Below are positions 30,094-39,007 of a stretch of 64,000 nt of DNA, piece by piece. Source of the DNA: Streptomyces sp. NBC_01142 (GTDB taxonomy: Bacteria; Actinomycetota; Actinomycetes; Streptomycetales; Streptomycetaceae); NCBI RefSeq assembly GCF_026341125.1, contig NZ_JAPEOR010000005.1, positions 62,001 through 126,000 on the forward strand, given 5' to 3'. The notes under the pieces were generated by a model, which saw only the letters and a list, made by a program, of their open reading frames with translations, searched no databases and was not told the origin of the DNA. The position numbers were made by a program, and so were the translations under genes. Positions within the stretch are counted from its first letter, which is position 1. Every line of letters starts with the position of its first letter.

Positions 30094-32757
30094 ATGCCGA
30101 AAACGGCTGATCGGGCGGCTCGTTCCAAGCGTTCTGGTTCGTCCTGGCGTCGTAGTGCGCGCGCGGGCGAGGTTGTCGAGTTGGCGGGTCCGGTCCCGGA
30201 GTCGGGTCCTGGTGATCCGCTGGTGTTGAACCGGGCGATGCGTGCCCGGCTGTATGCCGCGGTGCGGTGCCTCCTGGCGGACAAGTCCCTTGAGGGCGCA
30301 CCCGATTCAGTGCGCCTCGCGGCGGTGGTGCTGCTGGCGAAGGCGCCTGCGCGCAGTGCCGTACTGCGTCTTCGGGCGGGGGAGATGGGGCGGTGGCTCG
30401 GGTTCTCCGAGTCGTACGTCGACCACAAGGTGCTGCCCGCGATGCGCGAGGCCGGCGTGGTTGAGACCGACGCGCTGACCGATGAGTCCGGTCGGGTGAC
30501 GGGGCTGGAGTGGAAGTTCCTGCCGTTGCTCGCCGCGCGCGAGAGCGGCGATCCGATGCACCCGCTCGCCCTGGTCCGCAAGGACTTGGCGACCCTCCTT
30601 CGGTTCTGCGAGGCGCTGTTCGCCCCGGGTTGGGCGCCGATCGACGGTCCGGTGACGCCGCCGGGGCTGCTGGCGGCGCGGCGGGGGAGGGGTGCGGCGA
30701 CGGACCGGCTCGCTCTGCTGCTCCTGGCGCTGCAGACCCGGCCGGACGGGCGCGTTCGTCTCGTCGGCGGTTCGGTGAAGGAGAGCCGCGGGCGCGCGGA
30801 TGCCACGGTCGCGAAGGCACTGGGTTGTTCGGTCTCCGGCGGCGGCAAGGTGGTCGATCGCCTGGAGCGTCTCCAGCTGGTCGAGGTGGTGCGCGGGACG
30901 ACCGAGACGGGCCAGTACGGCAAGGGCCGGCTTGTGGTTCCGGCGGTCGCGTCCGCGTTCGGGCGCGGTGGTGCGCCGCTGGTCGTTGTCGAGGACGTCG
31001 TCGAGGAGCCGCAGGAGGCTGCGGCGTGTCCGTCGTGCGCGCACGGTTCGGTCCATGGTGAGGACGGGGCGGCCGGCGAGGTCTTGGTGCTGTCGGGGGA
31101 GGGCTGGCAGCAGGAGTCGTTCGACGATGTCGAGCCCGAGGATTTCCAGCGCCCCGCTGCTGCACCCGGAGATCTTGAAGGGGCCTCGGAGCCGGAAGAG
31201 CCGCTGACCAGCGGGGAAGAGGCCCCCGGGGCCGAGCCGGAGCCCGGTTTGGTGGAGCGCCCTGCTGGTGCACCCCTCCACGCCGACCACGCGCCTGGGG
31301 TTTCTCTCTCTGGTTCTCTCTCGCTCTCTGGTGGGTTTTCCGGCGGAGCCGATCCGGGGTGCGGTGATCTGCCGGAGCGCGCGGGCACCCGCGAGGACGG
31401 GCCGGACCACACCTGCGCAGCTGCGGCTGGGCGGGGGCTGGGCGGCCCGCTTCGCGGGGAACAGCAGCAGGAAGCAGATGGTGAGTCGGGTCGGTCGGTC
31501 GAGCTTGGCTCGGTGAAGGGCTCGGCGAAGCCGTCGGGGACCCTGGTGTTCGTCAGGCCTGCGGCCTTGCCGGCGGGCCTTGAGTCGGTGCTCGCGCCGG
31601 TGCGGGTGGTGTGGGAGCGGATCCTCCGGCCGGCTGCCCGCCGTCATGTCACTGCGGCGGTCCGGGTCCAGCTCGGCGCGCTGCGGGGGATCGTCGGTCC
31701 GCAGGACGCCGAACAGGCCCTCGCCGAGCGCCTCGAGCGGCGCCTTGATCAGCAGATGGGCCGGCCGGTCACCGACCCGGTGGGCTGGATCCTGGGCCGC
31801 GGCCTGGTCCAGCGGGCGTGGTGCTGGTCGCAGCTGTGCGACGAGGGCCGGCGGATGGACACCGGCGCCGACTGCCCCAGCTGCCAGGTCCTGATCGGTG
31901 ACCGGCGCGGACTGCGCGCGCGGATCGCCGCGGAGACCGCCCGGGAGCTGGCCGGAGCGGCGCCGCAGGTGCTGCAGGCCGAGATGGAGAAGCGGCTGAA
32001 CGCCGCGGTGACGTACGAGGCCGCGGCCCAGGCCGTACGCCGGGAGCGGGCGGTTGCCGAGCAGCAGGCCCGCGCCCAGGTCGTCGAGCAGCGCCGGGCC
32101 GAGTACGCGGCGGCCGAGCGGGAGCGCCTTGCCCGCCCGTGCGACGACTGCGGGATCCCGGACGCGGCCGGCCGGTGCCTGCTGTGCACCGAACGCCGGG
32201 CCGTGGATCGGGCGTTGGCCGAGGCGGTCGACTTCGCGGTCATGGCCCGTGCCGACCTCGCCGACCAGGGCGCGGTCGCCGAAGCCACGAAGCGGTGCAC
32301 GGCGGACACCCGGGCGCTGCTGGAGCAGCACTTGGACCGGCTGCGCGCCGACGGCGCCGACGAGGGCGGGCTGCTGCTCGCCGCGCGGGAGACGGCCGAC
32401 AAGATCCGCGACCGGCGCCGCGAGAGCCTGAACGTCCGGCTGATGCGCTCGACGGAGGCCGAGGCGGAGGCGGACAAGGCGTACGACGCCAAGATGCGCG
32501 CCGCGCATCGGTTCCCGAACCGGGAGATGGCCGAGGCTGCCGCCGAGCGTGTGGCGGACGAGGCCCTGCTGCGGGCGGTGGAGTTCTTGTTCGCCGACCG
32601 GGCCCGGCAGTTGCGGATCGCCCGGGGCGAGCAGCCGGCCCGGCCCGTGGCGACGGATTGGTCGAGCCGCTGCGCCGAGCTCGCCGACCAGGAGCTCCCC
32701 GAGGACCCCGCCGAGCGCTCCGGTTCCCGGGTGCTGGAGGCGGTGAGCGCGGCATGA
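30094..32757 (+). CDS. Large winged-helix, zinc-ribbon plasmid protein (replication-type)
   Basis: 887 residues. The N-terminal 250 residues hold at least two winged-helix units (LRLRAGEMGRWLGFSESYVD with KVLPAMREAGVVETDAL, and ADATVAKALGCSVSGGGKVV with DRLERLQLVEVV). An acidic disordered middle follows. The C-terminal half begins with a helical domain (ALRGIVGPQDAEQALAERLE). It then has Cys pairs (GADCPSCQVLIG; PCDDCGIPDAAGRCLLC) likely to bind zinc, and long charged helices. Similar wHTH proteins are encoded near origins of actinobacterial plasmids. A role in initiation or its control is inferred from position only. ATG 30094 has GAGGG upstream; ATG 30052 would add 14 residues but has no ribosome binding site. 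First gene of a three-gene coupled unit. Confidence 0.65.
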   Translation: MPKTADRAARSKRSGSSWRRSARAGEVVELAGPVPESGPGDPLVLNRAMRARLYAAVRCLLADKSLEGAPDSVRLAAVVLLAKAPARSAVLRLRAGEMGRWLGFSESYVDHKVLPAMREAGVVETDALTDESGRVTGLEWKFLPLLAARESGDPMHPLALVRKDLATLLRFCEALFAPGWAPIDGPVTPPGLLAARRGRGAATDRLALLLLALQTRPDGRVRLVGGSVKESRGRADATVAKALGCSVSGGGKVVDRLERLQLVEVVRGTTETGQYGKGRLVVPAVASAFGRGGAPLVVVEDVVEEPQEAAACPSCAHGSVHGEDGAAGEVLVLSGEGWQQESFDDVEPEDFQRPAAAPGDLEGASEPEEPLTSGEEAPGAEPEPGLVERPAGAPLHADHAPGVSLSGSLSLSGGFSGGADPGCGDLPERAGTREDGPDHTCAAAAGRGLGGPLRGEQQQEADGESGRSVELGSVKGSAKPSGTLVFVRPAALPAGLESVLAPVRVVWERILRPAARRHVTAAVRVQLGALRGIVGPQDAEQALAERLERRLDQQMGRPVTDPVGWILGRGLVQRAWCWSQLCDEGRRMDTGADCPSCQVLIGDRRGLRARIAAETARELAGAAPQVLQAEMEKRLNAAVTYEAAAQAVRRERAVAEQQARAQVVEQRRAEYAAAERERLARPCDDCGIPDAAGRCLLCTERRAVDRALAEAVDFAVMARADLADQGAVAEATKRCTADTRALLEQHLDRLRADGADEGGLLLAARETADKIRDRRRESLNVRLMRSTEAEAEADKAYDAKMRAAHRFPNREMAEAAAERVADEALLRAVEFLFADRARQLRIARGEQPARPVATDWSSRCAELADQELPEDPAERSGSRVLEAVSAA

Positions 32758-32879
32758 ACCCCACCGTCACCGTGGCTGCGCCGCCGCGCGGCGCACGATC
32801 CGCACCACCAGGTTCTCCTCACGCCGGACGAGTGCGCCGGGATGTGGTGTCCCCCCTGCGACCTGGGGAGACGTCATGA
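32754..32879 (+). CDS. Tiny coupled ORF between the two replication-type genes
   Basis: A 41-residue frame whose ATG overlaps the stop of the upstream gene (ATGA, 32754-32757) and whose TGA overlaps the next start (ATGA, 32876-32879). The sequence starts MNPTVTVAAPPRGARSAPPG and is basic and Pro-rich. The frame following the upstream gene's own stop also looks protein-like here (VLLTPDECAGMWCPPCDLGR, with a CxxC), so a frameshift or readthrough history cannot be excluded. It may serve as a coupling relay. Confidence 0.4.
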   Translation: MNPTVTVAAPPRGARSAPPGSPHAGRVRRDVVSPLRPGETS

Positions 32880-34207
32880 GCAGCAGGACGCTTTCCCGGG
32901 CCCGGCGCGGGCAAGCGGGGCCGGTGTGGGAGCGGCGCCAGCTCAGCCGCCGATCCCAGCACCTGCTGCTGGAGGGTGACGTCGAGGGCCGCTACGCCGG
33001 ACACAACGACGCGGAGTCCGGCTACCGGCTCACCGCCGCCTTGGCGCTGGCCTGTTCACAGCCGGGCCGGGAATGGACACCCGCCGACTTCCACCACGCC
33101 CTCATCTACACCCCGACCCCGGGCGGCTGGTGGGCGCGCAAGCTCCGCGAGCGCAAGGGCGTGCAGTACGCCGAGAACAAGCTCACCGCGATGCTGGAGA
33201 ACGCCCGCGCTTTCGCCGGCACCCGAGGGACGATCACCGGCCGTCCGGACGCCCTGGAGAACATCGCCGAGATCCGGTACGCCGTCGAATCCCTCGCCTG
33301 GCCGACCCGGGGCGGGGGAGCGGTCGACCACAAGAACCTCGCCGCCCGCCTCAGCCGGTGCGACCGCGCCGGCGGTGCCGACCACACGATCGCGGTTCGG
33401 CCGCTCGCCGAGGCGATGGGGTGTGCGAAGTCGACCGCCGAGAAGAGCAACGAACGCCTGGAGAAGGCCGGCTGGCTCATCAAGGAGGAGGTGGGCTCGG
33501 GCAAGAACCACGGCACCCGATGGCGGCTGAAGATCCCCGACCCCGTCCGCGCGCACCTCGCGTGTGCAGAGTCGGGACAGATCCTGACCCCCCACCCACC
33601 ACTGCAGCTGGAAACTGTCCCGGACCCGCACACTTTCACCGACACCGCCGCGCTCGCCGAGGTCATGGCCCACGACGCCTTCCACCACTACGGCCACGGC
33701 ACCAGCGGCGCCCGCCTGTTGGCCTGCCTCGACGTCACCGAAGGACTCAGTCCCGCCCAGCTGCAGCAGGCCACCACCCTGCACCGCACCACCGTCGCCC
33801 GCCGCCTCGACAAGCTCGTCGCCGACGGCCTCGCCCACGAGCGCGAGGGCCTGTACTACCTGAGCCCCGACCTCGCCGGCCCCGTACGCCTGCACCCCGA
33901 CGACGAGGTCCTCACCCAGGCCGCCGAGCAGCAGGGAACCACGGGCAGAGGAGAGCGCCGGCGAGAGCGGCACGCCCGTGAACGCGCCAACTACCAGCGG
34001 TGGAAGGCCGAGCGCACCCGGCGCCGCCACCCCGAACGACCGCGCCCGGTCCTCGTGCCCGAGGGCGTCGTCGACCCCGAGACCGGCGAACTCCTCGACG
34101 AACGATGGCGCGGCTGGGACACCTCCGACCCCACCCGCCCCGTCTGGCTCGCGCCCGGCGCCATCCCCCGCCCCAACCAGACCACTCCACCCGCGCAGGC
34201 AGCATGA
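32876..34207 (+). CDS. Winged-helix plasmid replication-type protein
   Basis: 443 residues. The N-terminus is basic. The segment WTPADFHHALIYTPTPGGWW is followed by KLRERKGVQYAENKLTAMLE. Residues about 130-220 contain a wHTH (IAVRPLAEAMGCAKSTAEKS, then NERLEKAGWLIKEE). A second HTH lies at about 290-335 (LSPAQLQQATTLHRTTVARR with KLVADGLAHE). The end is Arg-rich. A short fragment of a relative is found at 24463-24540 beside the palindrome array. Together with the large upstream gene it forms the likely replication or copy-control unit; no endonuclease or helicase motif is seen. The start overlaps the tiny ORF stop. Confidence 0.65.
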   Translation: MSSRTLSRARRGQAGPVWERRQLSRRSQHLLLEGDVEGRYAGHNDAESGYRLTAALALACSQPGREWTPADFHHALIYTPTPGGWWARKLRERKGVQYAENKLTAMLENARAFAGTRGTITGRPDALENIAEIRYAVESLAWPTRGGGAVDHKNLAARLSRCDRAGGADHTIAVRPLAEAMGCAKSTAEKSNERLEKAGWLIKEEVGSGKNHGTRWRLKIPDPVRAHLACAESGQILTPHPPLQLETVPDPHTFTDTAALAEVMAHDAFHHYGHGTSGARLLACLDVTEGLSPAQLQQATTLHRTTVARRLDKLVADGLAHEREGLYYLSPDLAGPVRLHPDDEVLTQAAEQQGTTGRGERRRERHARERANYQRWKAERTRRRHPERPRPVLVPEGVVDPETGELLDERWRGWDTSDPTRPVWLAPGAIPRPNQTTPPAQAA

Positions 34208-34294
34208 ACCAACCCGCCGGTCCGTGGCGAAGAGGCAACGTGCAACAGCCCCAACACCCTTCATCAGAGCCCCAGTTGACCCGAGACTGGTCCC

Positions 34295-35026
34295 ATGACC
34301 AGCGATCTCATGGGCTCCCGGTCCCCGCATGCCCTCATTCAGACCGTGATCATCAGCTACGGCGACGGACACCACGACGCGCCCCGAGGCGACGCACTCC
34401 GGGTGGATACCCGTCCGCTGCGCAACCCGCCCGAGGACCCGGCCGTACGCGCCCGGATGCTCCACTCCACCGGCCTGGATCCCGAGGTACGCGCCTACGT
34501 GCTCAGCTCGCCCGGTGCCGAGCGCCTGATCGAGCGCAGCACCCGGCGCGCGCTCACGCTCCTCGGGCAGTCGACGGACGGCCGCCGCGTCGACCTGCAC
34601 GTTCTGTGCGGTGGCGGCCGCCACCGGTCCGTCGCAGTCGCCGAGGAGGTGGCCGATCGCCTTCGCACCGCCGGCTACGGCGTGGAGACCGAACACCCCC
34701 ACATCACCCGGCCGATCCTGCCTGCCGTGACATGGCCATCGCTGATCACCGAGCACGAACTGGCCGCACTCTGGCTCCTCGCGCGCGGCCTGCACCACAC
34801 GGAGATCGCCAAGAAGCTCAAGGTGCGCCCGGAGACCGCAGGCCGACTCCTGCACGGTGCGCAGGGCCGGCTACGAGCGCGCACCCTCGCTCACGCGGTC
34901 GCGCGCGGCTATGAGACCGGCATCATCCAACCCGCGCCCCTGCAACTCGCCGATCACCTCCGCCTCAACGCAGCGCACCGGGAAGGGGAGCACCACCACA
35001 TCACCCGCCCCGACTTCGACTCCTAG
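34295..35026 (+). CDS. RapZ C-terminal domain fused to a LuxR-type HTH
   Basis: 243 residues. Residues about 15-130 match the RapZ C-terminal domain, an RNA- and metabolite-binding fold: DTRPLRNPPEDPAVRARMLH, STGLDPEVRAYVLSSPG, then DLHVLCGGGRHRSVAVAEEV (equivalent to the GCTGGxHRSV signature). Residues about 148-215 form a LuxR/FixJ-type HTH (LITEHELAALWLLARGLHHT, then EIAKKLKVRPETAGRLL). The RapZ N-terminal P-loop domain is absent. The fusion suggests a one-component regulator sensing a ligand through the RapZ-C fold. ATG 34295 has only a weak ribosome binding site. The gene follows the replication-type genes by about 90 bp in the same direction. Confidence 0.75.
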   Translation: MTSDLMGSRSPHALIQTVIISYGDGHHDAPRGDALRVDTRPLRNPPEDPAVRARMLHSTGLDPEVRAYVLSSPGAERLIERSTRRALTLLGQSTDGRRVDLHVLCGGGRHRSVAVAEEVADRLRTAGYGVETEHPHITRPILPAVTWPSLITEHELAALWLLARGLHHTEIAKKLKVRPETAGRLLHGAQGRLRARTLAHAVARGYETGIIQPAPLQLADHLRLNAAHREGEHHHITRPDFDS

Positions 35027-35252
35027 CGCCCCGCGCCGGCCAGCTCGCCCGTCAGCCAGCCGCGAGCCCTCGGCGTCCCGCTCGTCGTCACCGCCGGCAC
35101 AAGCCCGGTGGAGCGGGACACCCGCCCCGGTCCGCAGGTTCGGCCGCCGGGCGGCTCCTGATCCCGAAGATCCCGCCCGTCGCGCCCGGACGTGCGGCAC
35201 AATCGCTCCCTGGGCGCAGCGCCCGGGGCAGGCACGATGCACGGGCGGGGCG

Positions 35253-38018
35253 ATGGAGGACGTACGGGAGCTGCTGGCCGAGTACGGCCAGGCCCACAGC
35301 GACGAACTGTCGGAGCAGGACCGCTACCGGCTCCTGGTCGAGGTGGTGGCGTCCCTGATCCGGCGCACCGACCCCGATGCGACGGTTGCCCACCGCTCGA
35401 CCGATGAGCCGGCCGTGTTCTTCGAGCTCGCCGGACGCGACTACGCGATCACCGTGACGACCGCGTCGGGCGACGATGCTGCCGAGGCGGCTCGCGCCGC
35501 GGTGCAAGCCCGCGAACGGGACCTCGGGCAGGGGGTGCGATGGGTCCTGGTATGCGCAAGGGCTGCGGGCCAGGAGGTGGACGAGACGGTGCGCGCCGTC
35601 CTGCGGAGCCAGGGCGTCTTCCTCGACCGTGACCACCTCGAGGCTGCCGTCTGCGACCTTGCCCAGCTCGCGACCCTGATCCGCGCGGCCTTCCGCCCGC
35701 CGCGCTCGCCGCACACCCTGCTGCACGAGCTCTTGCTGCAAGAACCCCAGGAGCCTGCCCCGGCCCTGTCGTTGGCGGCCCGCCCGTACGGGGCGGCGAG
35801 CCTCCCGTCCCGTACGCCGGCAGGCATCGACCTCTCCGTGGTCCTGGCCGGCGAGGCCTGGCCGCTGCGGCCGACCGGGCTGGCCTGGGAGTCCGCCGAG
35901 CACGCGCTGATCACCACCGAGGCCGGCCTTGCGGACGTGGACCTGCAGCGGGGCGGGACCCGGTGGCGGCTGCCCCTTCCTGGCGTGCACGGCGCCGCGG
36001 CGGTGCTGCCGGACGGATCGGTGTGGGTGCTGTGCGGGCCGGCGGTGGTGATGTGGCGCGACGGCGTGCTGCGGGCGGCGGGCGGCGGATTCGAGGCGAA
36101 CGCCAGCCTGTTGCTCGGCCCAGAGTCGAGCGTGTGGGTCCTGTCCGGATCCGGAGCGACGCTCGGCACGGGGACCGGCTCGACCCTGGCGCTCACGCGG
36201 CTCGGTGAGGAGGTGGGCGACCAGCAGCGGTACTCCATCGACTTCGACGCGGCGGTCCGCTCGGCCGGCTGGCTCGGCGAGCGGCGCTTCCTCCTCGCCG
36301 CCGGCGGACACAGTGCCGTCGTCGACCTCGCCGTCAGCACCAGCGCCGGGGGACACGAGGACTGGATGCTGACCCCGGTGTCCTACCCCGGACATCTGGC
36401 ACGCAGCGGCGCCGACGCCGTCCTGGTGGCCGGGCGGTCCGGCTCGGGCGTCGGCGTGGAACTGCACACCCTCGACGCGACCGCCCGCACCAGCGACGCG
36501 GTCGCCGAGCTGCAACTCGGCGACGTACTCGGTCTCGTCCAAAGCCCAGCCGGCGGACCCGCCTACCTGCTGGGGTCGCTGCCGACGAACGACGTCACCG
36601 CCGTCCACCCCGTGCTGGTGAAGATCACCGGCCATGTACCTGCCGCCTCACCAGCGGCCGAAGAACCCGCGCCGCCGGCCGCCGACCCCTACAGCGAGGT
36701 GCGCCGCCAGGCCCGCGGCATCAAGAAGGACTACGCCCTGGAGAAGTTCCCGCTGCCGGACGGCAAGGGCGGCATGGGCATCGTCCACGAGGCCGTGCAC
36801 AAGGAGACGGGAGCCGTCGTCGCCTTCAAGAAGCCCCGCTCGCTGCGCGAGAACCTGACCGCGAGGATGCTCCGCGAAATCGAGGTGGCGCAAAAGCTCG
36901 GCAGCAACCGCCACGTCATGCCGGTCCTCGACTCCAGCCCCCGGGCCGAGTGGTTCGTCATGCCGATGGCCCAGAGCACCGCCGAACGCCTCCAGCCCGA
37001 ACTGCAGCACGACCAAACCGCACTGCGGGCCCTGGTGGACGCGGTCGCGTCCGCCCTGACCGACGCCCACCGCCTGGACTACCTGCACCGCGACATCAAG
37101 CCCGCCAACATCCTCCTCCTCGACGGGCGCTGGGTCCTCGGCGACTGGGGCATCGTGCGCCGCCCCCGCGGGCAGACGACCAACCCCAGGCGCACCGGCA
37201 CCGCGATCGGGACCGCCGAGTTCGGCGCCCCCGAACTGTCCGTCGATCCTCACAACGCCACGCCCGCCAGCGACATCTACAGCCTGGGCAAGGTCATCGG
37301 GTGGCTGCTCACCGGCCTTCCCCCGGAGCCGAACGTGCCGCTGCTGCCGCCTGGGCCCTGGCGAGGCGTCGTACGGCACTGCACCTACCGCGATCCGCGG
37401 CAGCGCCCGCAGACGATCGCCGACTTCCTCGACCTGGTCGAGCGGGAGACCGCACCGCAGATCGACCTGCCCGTCGCGCGGGCCCAACAACTCCTGACCG
37501 CCGCCCAGGAGGGAGATACCGACGCCGCCCGCCGGCTGCTGACACTGGCCGCCGACCACGGCAGCGACTACGAGCTCTACCTGGACGTCCTGCCCGGCCT
37601 GGAGATGGACACGGCCGCACCACTCCTGCTGGCCCACCCCGAGCAGGCCCGCACCCTGGTGGAGGCGATGACCGGGCACGTCCGCGGCGACGGCACCGGC
37701 TGGCCGCACTGGAACGAATCCAAGCGAGCCATCGCCTGGCTGCGCGGCGTCGCCCGCCACGCAGCCCGAGAAGAACAGTGGGACCTGCTGGAAGAGGCCG
37801 CCCGCGGCATGTGCACCTGGGACGAGGCATCGAACGAGTTCGACCAGCAGATCGCGACCCGGGACTGGCTGCGCCACCTTCGCGGCCAGGCAGCCAGGAT
37901 CCTCGCCGGCGTACTGCGCGACCACCCCGGCAGCGCACGCTTCTACTACGAACTCGCAGGCGAGCGCGCCGTGGACATGGCCATCCGCAACGCCGTCAAC
38001 CACGCGACCAGCAACTGA
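35253..38018 (+). CDS. Ser/Thr protein kinase with N-terminal nuclease-like/propeller region
   Basis: 921 residues. The kinase domain (about 490-730) has a Gly-rich loop DGKGGMGIVHEAVHKE, the ATP Lys in VVAFKKP, catalytic loop YLHRDIKPANILLLDGRW (about 605-622), DWG in place of DFG (LGDWGIVRR), and an APE-like FGAPELSVDP. The first about 130 residues (FFELAGRDYAITVTTASGDD, WVLVCARAAG) look like a small alpha/beta sensor or restriction-endonuclease-like fold. Residues about 180-470 have repeated WVL/GxWL blades suggestive of a beta-propeller. A helical C-terminal domain follows. No transmembrane segment is present, unlike PknB-type receptors. Large soluble multi-domain kinases in plasmid accessory regions can be defence effectors, but that is inference. 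ATG 35253 was the only suitable start. Confidence 0.82.
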   Translation: MEDVRELLAEYGQAHSDELSEQDRYRLLVEVVASLIRRTDPDATVAHRSTDEPAVFFELAGRDYAITVTTASGDDAAEAARAAVQARERDLGQGVRWVLVCARAAGQEVDETVRAVLRSQGVFLDRDHLEAAVCDLAQLATLIRAAFRPPRSPHTLLHELLLQEPQEPAPALSLAARPYGAASLPSRTPAGIDLSVVLAGEAWPLRPTGLAWESAEHALITTEAGLADVDLQRGGTRWRLPLPGVHGAAAVLPDGSVWVLCGPAVVMWRDGVLRAAGGGFEANASLLLGPESSVWVLSGSGATLGTGTGSTLALTRLGEEVGDQQRYSIDFDAAVRSAGWLGERRFLLAAGGHSAVVDLAVSTSAGGHEDWMLTPVSYPGHLARSGADAVLVAGRSGSGVGVELHTLDATARTSDAVAELQLGDVLGLVQSPAGGPAYLLGSLPTNDVTAVHPVLVKITGHVPAASPAAEEPAPPAADPYSEVRRQARGIKKDYALEKFPLPDGKGGMGIVHEAVHKETGAVVAFKKPRSLRENLTARMLREIEVAQKLGSNRHVMPVLDSSPRAEWFVMPMAQSTAERLQPELQHDQTALRALVDAVASALTDAHRLDYLHRDIKPANILLLDGRWVLGDWGIVRRPRGQTTNPRRTGTAIGTAEFGAPELSVDPHNATPASDIYSLGKVIGWLLTGLPPEPNVPLLPPGPWRGVVRHCTYRDPRQRPQTIADFLDLVERETAPQIDLPVARAQQLLTAAQEGDTDAARRLLTLAADHGSDYELYLDVLPGLEMDTAAPLLLAHPEQARTLVEAMTGHVRGDGTGWPHWNESKRAIAWLRGVARHAAREEQWDLLEEAARGMCTWDEASNEFDQQIATRDWLRHLRGQAARILAGVLRDHPGSARFYYELAGERAVDMAIRNAVNHATSN

Positions 38019-38140
38019 CGCTCCCGGCTGCGAGCACCTCGACACACCCGCCGCAACGAGCAGCGTCCCGCCCCGCCTCGCGACCGGGTGCCCTCCGGCC
38101 GGCGCGGCCCGACCCGAAGGCGCGAAGCGGCGCCGAGCAG

Positions 38141-38656
38141 CTACGCCTCCATCCGGGCCAACTCCCGGACGGCCTGCAGGGACGCCGGGCTGAGCTGGGC
38201 GGCTTCCGCCTCACCAAGGACTCGCCGAGCGAAACTGAGCGTGGCCTGGCGCGGGAGGACACGCGTGTTGAACGCGGTCCTGGCCTGCAGCAGGGAGTTG
38301 CCGAAGTGGCGTGCGGTGTGGCCCAGATCCGACGGGTCGCCAGAGCGAGCAGCGGCCACCAGGCCGAGGGCGCTCTTGGCGACCTCCTGCTGCTCCTTAC
38401 GGACGGTGCGGACCGCATCGGCCGCGGCGTAGCCGACCACCATCACGAGCGGGAGGAGGCCGGCCGCCGCGAAGTCGGCACTCGTCATCTCGTCCAGGCC
38501 GATGCCCACCCACCACATGACCAGGGGAGCGGCAGCGGCGGTGAGCAGCGGCCAGGCGATGGCCGACCCCCACGCCGCGGCGGTGAACCGGCGGCGTATC
38601 GCCGCCGGGGTCAGGGCCGGCGCAGGTGCTTCCTCATCCTTCATGCAGAGCATCAT
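38141..38656 (-). CDS. Two-TM membrane protein, unknown function
   Basis: 171 residues with two membrane helices (about 27-50, AAWGSAIAWPLLTAAAAPLV; about 62-82, FAAAGLLPLVMVVGYAAADA) and a helical cytoplasmic tail (RTVRKEQQEVAKSALGLVAA, ending SLQAVRELARMEA). No family is recognised. It is convergent with the kinase gene, which ends about 120 bp away. ATG 38656 or 38644 (MKDEEAPAPA) may be the start. Confidence 0.6.
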   Translation of the reverse strand: MMLCMKDEEAPAPALTPAAIRRRFTAAAWGSAIAWPLLTAAAAPLVMWWVGIGLDEMTSADFAAAGLLPLVMVVGYAAADAVRTVRKEQQEVAKSALGLVAAARSGDPSDLGHTARHFGNSLLQARTAFNTRVLPRQATLSFARRVLGEAEAAQLSPASLQAVRELARMEA

Positions 38657-38670
38657 GCCTGCTCACGCGG

Positions 38671-38935
38671 TCAGGCCGCCGACGAGGTGGGCGTCCAGAC
38701 CGCGCTGAGGACGTGGTGGGTGCGCTCGGCGAAGACGGTGCAGGATGTGGTGTCCCCGCATCCTGCCGGGTGCAGATCCAGGAGATGGGCGCCGTGGCCG
38801 CGCCCGCACCCCCGGCCGGGCAGCGACATCCCCGGCGAGCGCGGTGGCGTCGGGTCCGCGGGCGACCACGGCGATCGTCAACCGGTCGCCCTCAGCCGTT
38901 GAGGCAGGACCGCGGTCGGCGCCGGAGCCGGCCAC
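38671..38935 (-). pseudogene. Decayed 3' fragment of the isoaspartyl-type methyltransferase gene
   Basis: This stretch repeats the end of the intact gene at 44825-46069. One frame reads RLTIAVVARGPDATALAGDV, like FEIAVVAHGSGATALADDV. After a frameshift, another frame reads HGAHLLDLHPAGCGDTTSCT, then VFAERTHHVLSAVWTPTSSAA-stop, like the C-terminus of the intact protein. The DNA around 38671-38830 is visibly similar to 44821-44980. The rest of the gene is missing. Confidence 0.7.
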
Positions 38936-39007
38936 GGTCGAGAGGGGACCGGCAGGGCGATCACCCGCAACAGGCGGTGCGCCCGACGACCTCGACGGCC
39001 GAGGGAC

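Noticed and set aside
30307..32508. Long minus-strand open frame opposite the replication-type gene
   Set aside because: Arg/Pro/Gly-rich translation without domains; the plus-strand protein has winged-helix and Cys-pair motifs and coupled neighbours.
38671..38935. Independent small 90-aa gene
   Set aside because: Its sequence is explained as a frameshifted copy of the 3' end of the methyltransferase gene at 44825.
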